Positions 16,101 through 26,084 of a DNA stretch of 64,000 nucleotides are shown in pieces. The translations under genes and the position numbers were made by a program. Position 1 is the first letter of the stretch; the number at the start of each line of letters is the position of its first letter. Source of the DNA: Methylicorpusculum sp. (GTDB lineage: Bacteria; Pseudomonadota; Gammaproteobacteria; Methylococcales; Methylomonadaceae). A model generated the notes under the pieces. It ran no database searches and was not told the DNA's origin. It worked only from the letters and a program-made list of their open reading frames with translations. The DNA is taken from NCBI RefSeq assembly GCF_030651835.1, contig NZ_JAUSBX010000058.1, positions 1 through 64,000 of the forward strand, written 5' to 3'.

Positions 16101-18358
16101 GCTCGGAATTAACAGACCCCTTGGCGGCGGTGGAGCGCGGACTTAATTATCTGCATGAACAAAGAATCATCACGCTGCAAAAAGGCCTGGCTGTATTCCG
16201 GCAAGCCATGACGATACGAGTGCTACCAGAAGCGCAACGGCGACGATACAGTAAAGGCGACTATGAGACTTTGTCGCAACATTACAGTGAGCGTATTTTT
16301 CAGGTTCACGTCATGAATGAATACGCGCGGCAGGGACTGGAAAAAATCGGGCAGGCTTTGGCATTTGTCGTCGCATATTTTTCTCAGGATAAAACCGAAT
16401 TTGTAAAACGCTATTTTCAGGGGCGAAAAGAAATTCTGGAACGGGCCACCAGTCAGCAGTCGTTTCAGCGTATTGTCAGTGATCTTCAAAACCCGGAACA
16501 ACAGGCAATGGTGGCCAGTTCGGAAGAGCAGAATTTATTGATTCTGGCCGGTCCCGGTTCCGGTAAGACGCGTGTGGTGATCCATCGTTGTGCGTATCTG
16601 TTACGCGTAAAACAAGTGCTGGCACGCAGTATTTTGGTGCTGTGTTTTAACCGTAATGCGGCAACCGAATTACGGCAGCGTCTGTTTGATCTGGTCGGTC
16701 CGGAAGCTAAATCCGTTACCATCCAAACCTATCATGGACTGAGTCTGCGATTATCCGGTCATGCCTTGACTGGCCTTGAGAAGACCCCGGAATCCGGCGC
16801 CGAGCAGACTTTTCAGGACATGATCCGTCAGGCGATTAAACTGTTGAACGGGCAACAGGGCTGCATGAATTTAGGCAGCGATGAAATGCGGGACCGTTTA
16901 CTGGCGGGGTACCGGTTTATTCTGGTTGATGAATATCAGGATATCGACGAATTGCAGTATGAACTGATTGCCGCCATAGCCGGAAGAAAGCAAGATGAAG
17001 ACAGCCGTTTAACTATTCTTGCAGTAGGTGACGACGATCAAAATATCTATCAGTTCCGTGGCGCCAACATCGGCTTTATTCGCCAATTTGAAAACGATTA
17101 TCAGGCTTACCAGCACTATCTCGTTGAGAATTACCGGTCCAGCGCACATATCATTGCAGCCGCCAATCAGCTGATTCAACAAAATCGCGACCGGATGAAA
17201 CAGCAGCATCCGATTCGGATTAACCTGGGAAGAAAAAGCCTAGCTGCCGGTGGACGTTGGGAAAAACTCGATCCTTTAGTCCATGGGCGCGTGCAGATTT
17301 TGACGTGCCGGAATGAAATGCAGCAAGCCCAAGTGCTGGTTGACGAGCTGTTGCGTCTGAGGCAACTGGACAGCAGTCTTGAATGGCGGCAATGTGCGGT
17401 GTTGACCACAGAATGGCGGTTGTTGAATCCGGTTCGAGCGTGTCTGGACGCGAAAACTATCCCGTTGAGCTTGGCTTTACCTAAAGACGCTCAGCCTCCG
17501 CCGTTTCGTGTTCGGGAAAACCTGGCCTTACTCAAGGCAATCAAAGACAGTGGTCGTAAGGTTTGTAAAGCCGGTGACTGGCTGAGTTTTTTACAGAATG
17601 CTGAAAACGGCGTGCCAAACACCTGGACCAATCAGCTTAAGCAACTGTTGCTGCAATGGCAGGTGGAAACCGGCGATGAAGACATCGGCAAGCAGCAACT
17701 GCTGGAATATCTTTATGAGTCGCTGGCCGAACAGCGAAGAGAGTGCCGCTTAGGGCAGGGCGTATTTCTCAGCACGGTTCATTCTGTAAAGGGAATGGAA
17801 TTTTCGCATGTGTTTGTGCTTGATGGTGGTTGGACAACGCCTGCGACAGAGGAACAGCGCCGGTTGTTATATGTCGCGATGACCCGGGCCAAAGAGACGC
17901 TGTGTTTAATGCAAAGGCTGGATTTGCGCAATCCTTATCCGGCGTCTTTAATAGGCGATTTTAGTGTGCAACGTGAGGGTGTGCCGGATGATGACGAAGC
18001 CATGTCTTCCATCAATAAGGAATATGCTTTTCTGGGCTTGAAAGATTTTGATTTAAGCTATGCGGCAAGTTTTCCGGAACATCATCCCATTCATCAAAAG
18101 CTGGCAAGTCTAAGTGCAGGATCTGTCGTTACAATACAACAGCTAAACGGAAAACTCGTCTTGCAAAAAGATACGATGACTATCGCCGCACTTTCTAAAA
18201 ACGCCGGCCAGAAATGGCAAGAACGTTATAAAAACATCCACTCAGCCACCGTTATAGCCATGATTGCGCGATATAAAGCCGATTCTGAAGAAGAATACCA
18301 GTCGCGATGTAAAGTCGAGCAATGGGAAGTGCCGATGTTGGAAGTGGTTTTATCGTGA
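13187..18358 (+). CDS. DEDD exonuclease / RecQ helicase / UvrD-like helicase fusion protein
   Basis: ATG 13187 gives 1723 residues. Residues 1-180 look like a DnaQ-type 3'-5' exonuclease: DLE near residue 12, GHNLILHDLP in the middle and PVSDAKIA at the end. A cysteine cluster (CQSPDCVYCQ) follows. The RecQ part starts near 300, with Walker A PTGGGKS, FDEAHC with SKWGHDFRPDY, FTATA and the EAGRAGRDQ motif. Winged-helix-like regions extend to about 1050. A complete superfamily-1 helicase of UvrD/Rep type then begins with LAGPGSGKTR (near 1118), DEYQD (near 1248), GDDDQNIYQFRGA and VHSVKGMEF (near 1534). A small C-terminal domain of about 90 residues is unassigned. The protein would combine opposite-style helicases with a nuclease, probably for DNA repair or defence. 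It lies 3 kb from Wadjet. Confidence 0.88.
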   Translation: MDWQSFSNTLCSLDLEADYNGEIFAVGAVFQGRVFNRRAPFKIHQVLGELDQFTAEAEFVLGHNLILHDLPLCQAVNRQLGFLSKPVIDTLFLSPLAFPENPYHRLVKNYKLLRDSQSDPVSDAKIALSLFQDQWEAFQTQQVEGQLLSFYHYAFSGQPRFTGLQRAFHAMGAQPLNAGAAFDLFKKETLGKVCKTAFNKVILAYLPNPELRPALAYCLAWLRVSGGNSVLPPWVRQQFQAVTPALRQLRDIPCQSPDCVYCQETHHPVSQLQRYFGFSAFRSQPENSEGGSLQQSIVQAGMADMPLFAVLPTGGGKSLCFQLPALVRYQRRGVLTIVISPLQALMKDQVDNLRNKTGAPNVAALYGMLTAPERGEVIKAIQMGDIALLYVSPEQLRNTGFQKAIEHREIGCWVFDEAHCLSKWGHDFRPDYLYVARFIKEFAEKQQALLPPVQCFTATAKQDVKNEIIDYFRANLAQDLQLFEGGVERNNLLFEVQTVSSVDKYSRINRLLHERLAENNGGSAIIYCAKRKQTEAIAEFLQNQDWQVEAFHAGKNAAEKKHIQENFISGRTRVITATNAFGMGIDKEDVRLVIHADIPGSLENYLQEAGRAGRDQNEAECILLFDENDIDSQFKLSASSQLNQRDIAQILRGLRGIRKDKSGNVVITAGEILQNEAVDTTFEAEDPDAPTKVMTAISWLERTGFVERNENKTQVFQGRPLVKNLDEAQQKIAKLGLSERQQKRWLAILDALFNADSDDGFSADELALLSEFSEDNNEPGQNKINETASQRVIRTLYDMSSAGIIQKNLLLTAFVRYKVANASSSLLEQICTLENALVNLLQEQAPDAGPEEWQNLSLRHVNQHLLDQGFKDCNPEVLRLLLVSMSKDGQGLAGNKGSLFIRHVSQDQYRIKLNRGWRALSGTIERRQAVAQISLKTLLQKIPAETKPGADLLVEFSVEDLLAALNQDIHLRSELTDPLAAVERGLNYLHEQRIITLQKGLAVFRQAMTIRVLPEAQRRRYSKGDYETLSQHYSERIFQVHVMNEYARQGLEKIGQALAFVVAYFSQDKTEFVKRYFQGRKEILERATSQQSFQRIVSDLQNPEQQAMVASSEEQNLLILAGPGSGKTRVVIHRCAYLLRVKQVLARSILVLCFNRNAATELRQRLFDLVGPEAKSVTIQTYHGLSLRLSGHALTGLEKTPESGAEQTFQDMIRQAIKLLNGQQGCMNLGSDEMRDRLLAGYRFILVDEYQDIDELQYELIAAIAGRKQDEDSRLTILAVGDDDQNIYQFRGANIGFIRQFENDYQAYQHYLVENYRSSAHIIAAANQLIQQNRDRMKQQHPIRINLGRKSLAAGGRWEKLDPLVHGRVQILTCRNEMQQAQVLVDELLRLRQLDSSLEWRQCAVLTTEWRLLNPVRACLDAKTIPLSLALPKDAQPPPFRVRENLALLKAIKDSGRKVCKAGDWLSFLQNAENGVPNTWTNQLKQLLLQWQVETGDEDIGKQQLLEYLYESLAEQRRECRLGQGVFLSTVHSVKGMEFSHVFVLDGGWTTPATEEQRRLLYVAMTRAKETLCLMQRLDLRNPYPASLIGDFSVQREGVPDDDEAMSSINKEYAFLGLKDFDLSYAASFPEHHPIHQKLASLSAGSVVTIQQLNGKLVLQKDTMTIAALSKNAGQKWQERYKNIHSATVIAMIARYKADSEEEYQSRCKVEQWEVPMLEVVLS

Positions 18359-18404
18359 AGATTAACACCTGGAGTCTAAGAACAGGCCATCAGAGAGGTG
18401 CGGT

Positions 18405-18545
18405 TTATGAGCTTAATTGCGTAATATGCTCAATAAAATTAGTTTCATTAACGAAAGTCACATCGTGCATGTTGGTTAAACCATTCGTTTGCTCTTCGTT
18501 AAGCCCTAAAACCAGTACCAAAAAATGGGTTTTGTCGATATTCAG
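18405..18545 (-). pseudogene. Remnant of an unidentified gene (C-terminal end)
   Basis: On the minus strand a frame with protein-like composition (FLVLVLGLNEEQ, MHDVTFVNETNF) runs 46 codons to a TAA at 18405-18407. Upstream it is closed by a TAG. The peptide NFIE recurs just before that stop, because the DNA word CTCAATAAAATT is present twice (about 18430 and 18549). It looks like the degraded end of a lost gene. The remainder of the 430-base gap between the helicase gene and darP shows nothing else convincing, apart from a GGAGGGGGTGAGCAGAT block that recurs near 42.67 kb. Confidence 0.3.
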
Positions 18546-18788
18546 CTACTCAATAAAATTGGAGGGGGTGAGCAGATACAAAAAAAATTGCTTTTTTGAG
18601 TCATTGCTTCCCTTCGGATGTTTTTTACATCTGCTCGGTCTGTATTATCTTGACGGATAAAGTAAATCCGTTTGATCCGGGTTCAGATGATGAGTGGACT
18701 CAGGTTAGACATGATTAAACGAAAGCTTATTGGTGCGGCCAGTCATCCCATTTAACTGGCGTATTCCTGGTGAATTCAAGGCGTCTAT

Positions 18789-19367
18789 TTAGTCAATGGG
18801 TTGATCGTCGTTGTCTGTTGCTGAATCGGTTTCAAATAATTCTTTCAAATAATGGTAGAGCTGTCTGGATGATTTGGGCGGTTTTGCCAATTCGGCTTCT
18901 TTTTGGGCGCTTCTGACCAAATGTCTTAAGTGCTGATGATCGGCTTGCGCATAATCATCCAGTAATTCAGTTAAGGCGTCATTGCCTTCGGCTATTAAAC
19001 GATCGCGCCATTTTTCGACTTTGTGATGCTCTCTAACAGCATGAGCGCTTTGAGTTTTCATTCTTGCCAGTTTTTCAAGTATGGCTTCAGAGTCGACATT
19101 GCGAAGTAAACTGCTGATAAATTTAAGCTGGCGTTTACGCGCACCTTTGGGCGGCATGCCCGCTGCCAGAACGACTGCGGCTTTTAATTCATCGGTCAAA
19201 TCCAGTTGATTCAGTTGGGCATTGGATAGTTCGGCCAGTTCTTCGCCTAATTCAAATAGGGCGGCAATTTCGCGTTTGATTTGCGTTTTGTTGGGACGTA
19301 TCGCGTACTCAATGTACTCGTCATCGTCTTCTTCTTCCAGGTAGTCTTCTTCATAATCGTTAATCAT
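18789..19367 (-). CDS. darP: Ribosome biogenesis factor DarP (YjgA, DUF615)
   Basis: The protein has 192 residues, the usual length of YjgA/DarP. It starts with a very acidic tail (EEDYLEEEDDDEYIE), followed by RPNKTQIKREIAAL and the conserved block MPPKGARKRQLKFISSLLR. A helical C-terminal half includes EKWRDRLIAEGNDAL. DarP acts in late assembly of the 50S ribosomal subunit in gammaproteobacteria, binding near the peptidyl transferase centre. It is transcribed in the same direction as aroE, 117 bases beyond it, and may be co-transcribed. Confidence 0.93.
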   Translation of the reverse strand: MINDYEEDYLEEEDDDEYIEYAIRPNKTQIKREIAALFELGEELAELSNAQLNQLDLTDELKAAVVLAAGMPPKGARKRQLKFISSLLRNVDSEAILEKLARMKTQSAHAVREHHKVEKWRDRLIAEGNDALTELLDDYAQADHQHLRHLVRSAQKEAELAKPPKSSRQLYHYLKELFETDSATDNDDQPID

Positions 19368-19484
19368 GGTCAGTGCTTGTTGTATTGTTGTGAGGCCGTT
19401 TATTGAAAAGCCGGGTTAAGCCGGGATTCTGTTTTTTAAGTATCAAGGTTTTGACGGGGCAAATCAATTCGCTCCTGACGGTTT

Positions 19485-20315
19485 TCAAGTCATAGCATGA
19501 GCGTTTCTAAGCCGAGTGATGACCGGTTGTGTGTCTGGTTTGACACCACGCCAGATAAAAAAAGCTTCAGCTGCCTGCTCCACCAGCATGCCCAGACCAT
19601 CCAGACTTTTGCCGGCATTATTGATCTTTCCCCACTGAACAAAGGGTGTCGGTTCGTTAGCGTAGGCCAAATCGTAGCAGTTGCCATTGTCAGCCAACAG
19701 GCCGGCGGGAAGGGGGGGTAAATCATTAGACAAACTGGCCGCGGTCGCATTAATGATCAAATCAAACTGCCGGCCGCTCAATTGATCAAAACTGCCGCCT
19801 TTAATGGCAATGAGTCCGGAAAACTCCTCGGCCAAGGTGACAGCTTTGGATGCGGTTCGATTAGCGATAAACAGGCTTTGTGGATGATGATCCATCAACG
19901 GCCTGATGATGCCGCGGCAAGCCCCCCCCGCGCCTAAAATCAGAATCCGGGCATTATCGAGCAGGATGCCATGGTTAATGGTGAGATCGCGAACCAGGCC
20001 GATACCGTCGGTGTTATCACCGAATATCATGCCGTCTTCCTGAAGCGCGAGGGTGTTGACCGCTTTGGCGGCTTGCGCTCTGGGCGAAAGAATATCGGCC
20101 TTGAGACATGCCAGTTCTTTGAGAGGAATCGTGCAATTAAGCCCTTTGCCGCCGTGATTGAAAAAGTCTTTGACGGCCGTTTCAAACTGGTCAGCCGGTA
20201 CGTCTTGCGCCTCATATGACATTGTTTGTAAGGTTTGTTCCGCAAAAGCCTGGTGGATCAGAGGCGATTTACTGTGTTTGATGGGATGACCAAAAACGGC
20301 ATAACGGTTTTTCAT
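19485..20315 (-). CDS. aroE: Shikimate dehydrogenase (NADP+)
   Basis: This enzyme reduces 3-dehydroshikimate to shikimate in aromatic amino acid synthesis. The start at 20315 gives 276 residues. The N-terminus YAVFGHPIKHSKSPLIH is the substrate-binding signature. NCTIPLKE is the position of the catalytic-lysine motif (usually NVTxPxK), GDNTDG is the later substrate motif, and LGAGGACRGI is the NADP-binding glycine loop. The ATG overlaps the stop codon of the upstream membrane protein gene by four bases (ATGA), so the two are translationally coupled. Confidence 0.93.
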   Translation of the reverse strand: MKNRYAVFGHPIKHSKSPLIHQAFAEQTLQTMSYEAQDVPADQFETAVKDFFNHGGKGLNCTIPLKELACLKADILSPRAQAAKAVNTLALQEDGMIFGDNTDGIGLVRDLTINHGILLDNARILILGAGGACRGIIRPLMDHHPQSLFIANRTASKAVTLAEEFSGLIAIKGGSFDQLSGRQFDLIINATAASLSNDLPPLPAGLLADNGNCYDLAYANEPTPFVQWGKINNAGKSLDGLGMLVEQAAEAFFIWRGVKPDTQPVITRLRNAHAMT

Positions 20316-20845
20316 TCGGCAGCCTTTTTTCGTGACCGGATTTCCCACAACACGGTGCCGCCAATGATAGTGAATGCGACTAAAATTTCCTGCCAGATTG
20401 AATGGGGCGTATAAGAGGCTAATACGGCGGATATGACCAGATAAAAGCCGACCAGACTGAATCGCCAGCCGATTCTAATGCCGTCCAATATGGTAGAAAG
20501 CGACAGAATTAACGAGATAACGATGCCGGCACTGGCGGGGTCTATGCGTCCTGATTTTTGCACCATGAAAGCGGCGCCGACGATCAACATCGAGACGCCC
20601 CAGTGTAGCGATTGTTCGCGTAAAATGGATTTGAGGTCTTCAACTTCATGTTTGCTTTGTAACCATGCGATAAACATGGCCGAAAATGCAAATACGATCA
20701 TCATAAACAGCCAGTAAAAATAACCATCACTGGGGTCGTAATCCGTTAGTCCCACACCGGCTAAAGAGAGAATGATCAGCAATACCAACAGGATTTCCTC
20801 TATTTGGTTGCGGCGTCTTTCGGAAATAAATGCGTCTTCGGACAT
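20312..20845 (-). CDS. Five-helix inner-membrane protein of unknown function
   Basis: The protein has 177 residues. A charged N-terminus (EDAFISERRRNQ) is followed by about five hydrophobic segments: EEILLVLLIILSLAGVGL, YWLFMMIVFAFSAMFIAWL, WGVSMLIVGAAFMV, ASAGIVISLILSLSTIL and a final pair reaching IIGGTVLWEI. It ends in a basic tail (RSRKKAAE). I cannot assign a family or substrate. Its stop overlaps the aroE start, so it is the first gene of an aroE transcript. The TDYDPSDGYFYW segment between the first two helices lies on one face of the membrane and is the most distinctive motif. Confidence 0.7.
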   Translation of the reverse strand: MSEDAFISERRRNQIEEILLVLLIILSLAGVGLTDYDPSDGYFYWLFMMIVFAFSAMFIAWLQSKHEVEDLKSILREQSLHWGVSMLIVGAAFMVQKSGRIDPASAGIVISLILSLSTILDGIRIGWRFSLVGFYLVISAVLASYTPHSIWQEILVAFTIIGGTVLWEIRSRKKAAE

Positions 20846-20977
20846 AAGCGTTTCCTAGTGGGTTAAGTAGTTGAAAGTCAATTTAGCGTTTAGTAACTTC
20901 GGTTAATGTTGGAATTAAAAAGTGCCGGTGCGAATTGATTCGCACACTCAAAACGTAATGCGCTTGTTTCGGGGTAA

Positions 20978-22018
<1,041 letters not shown>

Positions 22019-22190
22019 CTAAATTTTAAGTCCGCATTGTAACAGGGAATGTTTACACTTTTGAAATCATGCTCGGGTTGACTGCAAGAGTTTTTGAAAA
22101 GAGTTTCGCTCAATCAGATCAAGCTTTTGTAAGCAGGGCTTGACGTTCGGCTAATTTATATTTTGTTCTTTGTATTTTTTTGAGGATATT

Positions 22191-22841
22191 ATGAAAAATC
22201 ATCGCTCTGGCATTTATGGCTTGCTCTTATGGGCTTCGTTATTGTTGGTTATGCCATTGACAAAAGCGTTAGCGGCAGATCTTTTGGCGCCGCAGCAAGC
22301 GATTGAACAGGCATCGGTGCAGTTGAAACAAAACATGCAGGATCCGGCTTTTACCAAGGACTTTGCAAAAATTAATCAATTTGTTGAGTCAGTGATCTAT
22401 CCGCATGTCGATTTCAACCGCATTTCTGCCCTGGTCTTAGGCAAAATATGGAAAGATGCACCTCAGGATGAACGCGGCCGGTTCAAAAAAGAATTTCAAA
22501 CTTTATTGGTTAGAACTTATTCGCGTGCTTTTGTTGAATTTAAAGATTGGTCTGTACGCTTTCTTCCACTGAAACTGGCTGCTGATGATAAAAAAGCGGT
22601 TGTCAGAACCGAAATATTACAGCCCGGCCTGCAACCGATCGCTGTCAATTATCGTATGGTATTGAGTAATGGCCAGTGGAAAGTCTATGACATCATGATT
22701 GAAGGTGTCAGTTTGGTGACCAACTACCGCACGACATTTCAAAATGATTTCCAGAATAAAGGGTCGCTTGCCGCAATTATTGATGGTTTGGCCGCCAGGA
22801 ACAAGGAAGCGCTCGCCGGTAACCCATCCGGTCAATCGTAA
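22191..22841 (+). CDS. MlaC/Ttg2D-family periplasmic lipid-carrier protein
   Basis: The start at ATG 22191, preceded by GAGGAT, gives 216 residues with a clear signal peptide (SGIYGLLLWASLLLVM to ALAADLLA). The mature protein follows the MlaC/ABC-transporter auxiliary layout: helical YPHVDFNRISALVLGKIW, FKKEFQTLLVRTYSRAF, then the beta-sheet half ending in WKVYDIMIEGVSLVTNYRTTF. MlaC shuttles phospholipids between outer and inner membranes, and the related HpnM works with hopanoids. Here it stands alone with no mlaABDEF nearby, so HpnM-like or another lipid-transfer role is possible. Confidence 0.85.
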   Translation: MKNHRSGIYGLLLWASLLLVMPLTKALAADLLAPQQAIEQASVQLKQNMQDPAFTKDFAKINQFVESVIYPHVDFNRISALVLGKIWKDAPQDERGRFKKEFQTLLVRTYSRAFVEFKDWSVRFLPLKLAADDKKAVVRTEILQPGLQPIAVNYRMVLSNGQWKVYDIMIEGVSLVTNYRTTFQNDFQNKGSLAAIIDGLAARNKEALAGNPSGQS

Positions 22842-22939
22842 ATCATTATAGATCAGCGTAATTAACGTCAATCGGGAAGTGCTGATTATTGTGCTTCTTT
22901 GGATTTGAAATAACTCCTGTAGCCAGCCTTTTTTACATG

Positions 22940-23155
22940 CAGCAATTCTCAATTTGAAGAGACAAAAGTGCTGGGGAAGCTTGTTGAGGATGTTCGCAGC
23001 AGGGCAGATTTTTATTCCGGACATAATCTGCATTTCCACCGTCCTTGGCGGTCAGATGCTGCTGTCAAGCCCCCATGGAAGGTTTTACGGCGTTCCTCAA
23101 AAGGCTTTTCTCCGCCCAAAATGACGCCGAAAAGATCAAACTGAGAAAATTGAGA
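22940..23155 (+). repeat. MITE-like repeat family A, copy split by a small insertion
   Basis: The copy starts with the family terminus CAGCAATTCTC at 22940 and runs through GGCAGCAGGG-like and CCCCCATGGAAGG core words to a degenerate right end near 23155. Relative to the copies at 27.4 and 42.7 kb it carries about 50 extra bases at about 23003-23054. The insert is itself bordered by CAGATT and AATCTG. No gene lies in the rest of the 660-base gap. An open frame on the minus strand here is only the repeat read through. Confidence 0.75.
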
Positions 23156-23504
23156 GGGCTGGTATTTTTTAGCCATCTGTACTGACTGGTCTCTAAATAG
23201 ATTCAAATTGTTGATTTTTTATAAGCGATCTCCGGGATTTGTTGACGTCCTTTTCTTATTTACTTCGCGGATTTAACTAACAAGTGCAATTCATTTTGAG
23301 TGATTAGGCAGGGGCCAACTGTTATAGTGTCACCCCTTTATAATTTGACCAACGAAGGATATGCACCCTATCTTTAAAAAAGTTCAGGGTAGCATCCGGA
23401 ATTTAACAGAAACGAACGGCATTGATACCTGAAACGTTGGGTCAACATCAGCAGTGCCAAGATCTGGTTCAATTTTTTAATTTTGTGTCAATGATTGCGC
23501 TGAA

Positions 23505-24482
23505 ATGATCGACTATCAACCTTTATATGACGTGTTGCGCGAGGCAGGGGCTCAGGTTTGGGCGGATGCCTTACCGGACCAGCTTAAAAAATCGTTAGAT
23601 CCCGAACGGCATGGCAATTCAAAAAAATGGCATGATTTGATTAATTCGTTATCAGGGCTAAAACCTTCGTTGATTGAATTGGATGCCGATGTGGTGAAGA
23701 TTGGTGTTTCAACCGATCTGAATGCCTTATCCCCTGAGCTGTTTATTGATGGTCTAAAACAGTTTCATCCCTGGCGAAAAGGTCCCTATGAGTTGTTTGG
23801 GGTGCCGATCGATACCGAATGGCGTTCGGATTGGAAGTGGGATCGTTTAAAAGATCACATCAAACCGCTTAAGTACAGGCTGGTCCTGGATGTCGGTTGC
23901 GGTAGCGGTTATCACTGCTGGCGGATGCTGGGGGCTGGTGCAAAAATGGTGGTGGGTATTGATCCGTTGTTGCTCAATATCATGCAGTTTCAACTGCTTA
24001 GGCAGCTGTATGGCGAAGCGCCAATTTATGGATTGCCTGTTGGTATTGAAGATGTACCGTATGGCATGAAAGCTTTTGATACGGTTTTTTCCATGGGGGT
24101 TTTGTATCACCGGCGTTCGCCTATTGACCATTTGCTTGAGTTGAAGGAATGCTTGCGCCCGGGTGGCGAACTGGTTTTGGAAACCCTGGTAATTGATGGT
24201 GGATTAGGTCAGGTTTTAGTCCCGGAAGATCGTTACGCCAGAATGAGGAATGTCTGGTTTTTGCCCAGTTGCGAAACCCTACTGGGGTGGATGAAACGCT
24301 GTGGTTTTATTAATTGCCGGGTTATCGATGTCAGTGTTACCTCGATTGAGGAGCAACGTTCCACCGAGTGGATGCAGTTCCATTCGTTAAAGGATTTTCT
24401 TGATCCGGATGATGTTAATCTGACCAGCGAGGGCTATCCTGCCCCAAAACGGGCGATTGTTCTGGCGGATTGTCCTAATTAA
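23505..24482 (+). CDS. cmoB: tRNA U34 carboxymethyltransferase CmoB
   Basis: CmoB transfers a carboxymethyl group from carboxy-S-adenosylmethionine to 5-hydroxyuridine at the tRNA wobble position, making cmo5U. The 325-residue protein matches the family throughout: WADALPDQ near the N-terminus, FHPWRKGPYELFGVPIDTEWRSDWKW before the methyltransferase fold, the SAM-binding motif LDVGCGSGYHCWRML (near 128) and MGVLYHRRSPIDHL. The carboxy-SAM-making partner cmoA is not next to it. rimO follows after 40 bases on the same strand and may share its transcript. Confidence 0.95.
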   Translation: MIDYQPLYDVLREAGAQVWADALPDQLKKSLDPERHGNSKKWHDLINSLSGLKPSLIELDADVVKIGVSTDLNALSPELFIDGLKQFHPWRKGPYELFGVPIDTEWRSDWKWDRLKDHIKPLKYRLVLDVGCGSGYHCWRMLGAGAKMVVGIDPLLLNIMQFQLLRQLYGEAPIYGLPVGIEDVPYGMKAFDTVFSMGVLYHRRSPIDHLLELKECLRPGGELVLETLVIDGGLGQVLVPEDRYARMRNVWFLPSCETLLGWMKRCGFINCRVIDVSVTSIEEQRSTEWMQFHSLKDFLDPDDVNLTSEGYPAPKRAIVLADCPN

Positions 24483-24522
24483 GGTTCTTAGCGTTTTTTT
24501 AAAGTAATTGATGAGAGTATAA

Positions 24523-25833
24523 ATGAGTGCGCCACATATCGGTTTTATCAGTCTGGGTTGTCCTAAAGCCTTGGTTGACAGTGAAAGAATACTGACCAAA
24601 CTCCGGTCGGAAGGTTACGAAGTATCGCCTTCTTACAAAGAAGCTGATTTGGTGGTGGTTAACACCTGCGGGTTTATTGATTCGGCTGTTGAAGAATCAC
24701 TGGACAGTATTGGCGAGGCATTGGCTGAAAATGGTCGCGTTATTGTGACCGGTTGTCTGGGGGCGAGAGCCGATGAGATCAGGGCCCGTCATCCGCAAGT
24801 ATTGAGCATTACCGGCGCTCATGCGCTGGAAGAAGTGGTTGCTGCAGTGCATGAACATTTGCCGCCGACACATGACCCGTTTATTAGTCTGGTGCCGCCG
24901 CAAGGTATCAAATTGACGCCACGGCATTATGCCTACTTGAAAATTTCCGAAGGCTGCAATCATCGCTGCACATTTTGCATCATTCCGTCCATGCGCGGTG
25001 ATTTGGTCAGTCGTCCGATCGACGAAGTCATGCTGGAAGCCGAGCGGTTAGCGGATGCCGGCGTTAAAGAATTGCTGGTGGTGTCTCAAGATACCAGTGC
25101 TTATGGTTTGGATCTTAAGTACCAGGAGAGAAACTGGCGGGGCAATGCTTACAGAACCCGTTTCTATGATTTGGCCAACGCGCTGGGCGAATTGGATGTA
25201 TGGGTGAGGATGCATTATGTCTACCCGTACCCGCATGTTGATGATGTAGTGCCGTTGATGGCTGAAGGAAAAATATTGCCGTACCTGGACGTCCCTTTTC
25301 AACATGCCAGTAGCCGGATTCTTAAGTTGATGAGGCGTCCGGCTGCCGCTGAAAATAATCTGGAACGCATTAGAGCCTGGCGTCGTTCATGCCCCGATAT
25401 TACCTTGCGCAGTACTTTTATAGTAGGCTTTCCCGGTGAAACAGAGCAGGAATTTGAAGACTTGTTGCAGTTTTTGACTGAAGCGCAGATGGACAGAGTC
25501 GGTTGCTTTGCTTACTCGCCGGTCAAAGGCGCAGCAGCCAATGACTTGCCCGATTCAATACCTGAAGAAATCAAACAGGAAAGATTAGCCCGTTTTATGG
25601 CCCATCAAGCAGAAATCAGCGAGGAAAGATTGCAGCAGAGAGTCGGCCGCGTTGAAACGGTATTGGTTGATGAGGTTGTCGCAGAAGGGGCTATCGCCAG
25701 AACTAAAGCCGATGCACCTGAAATCGATGGTCAGGTATTTATTGATGGCGCAACACACCTTAATGTCGGTGACTGGGTCGATGTTGAATTTGAGGAAGCG
25801 GATGAGCATGATTTATGGGCGCATTTAATTTAA
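24523..25833 (+). CDS. rimO: Ribosomal protein S12 methylthiotransferase RimO
   Basis: RimO adds a methylthio group to an aspartate of ribosomal protein S12, using radical SAM chemistry. The 436-residue protein has the N-terminal MTTase domain with its three cluster cysteines (SLGCPKA, NTCGF, TGCLGA). The radical SAM motif is [16 protein letters not shown] (near 144). The TIM-barrel then leads to a C-terminal TRAM domain ([13 protein letters not shown] to [13 protein letters not shown]). It lacks the tRNA-enzyme hallmarks of MiaB. All six cluster cysteines are present, so it should be active. Confidence 0.96.
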   Translation: MSAPHIGFISLGCPKALVDSERILTKLRSEGYEVSPSYKEADLVVVNTCGFIDSAVEESLDSIGEALAENGRVIVTGCLGARADEIRARHPQVLSITGAHALEEVVAAVHEHLPPTHDPFISLVPPQGIKLTPRHYAYLKISEGCNHRCTFCIIPSMRGDLVSRPIDEVMLEAERLADAGVKELLVVSQDTSAYGLDLKYQERNWRGNAYRTRFYDLANALGELDVWVRMHYVYPYPHVDDVVPLMAEGKILPYLDVPFQHASSRILKLMRRPAAAENNLERIRAWRRSCPDITLRSTFIVGFPGETEQEFEDLLQFLTEAQMDRVGCFAYSPVKGAAANDLPDSIPEEIKQERLARFMAHQAEISEERLQQRVGRVETVLVDEVVAEGAIARTKADAPEIDGQVFIDGATHLNVGDWVDVEFEEADEHDLWAHLI

Positions 25834-26084
25834 ATGCGGCTTTTATCGTTATTATTTTTTGATGCTGATCAGGCTTTATTGACACGGTAAAAACTCTTCA
25901 ATTAGGTTGAATGTCGTAAATATGACCTGCGTCACACTAATTATATGATTTAGTTCATGTTATTGATATTCTGGTACGCGAGTACAATGGCTTTTTAGCG
26001 CTGGTTTTCATAGAATTCAGTCCGCACCGAAAAAGGAATTCATTTAATAAGACGGAAATAGGCGGGATTTTTTGAGGCAATTCT

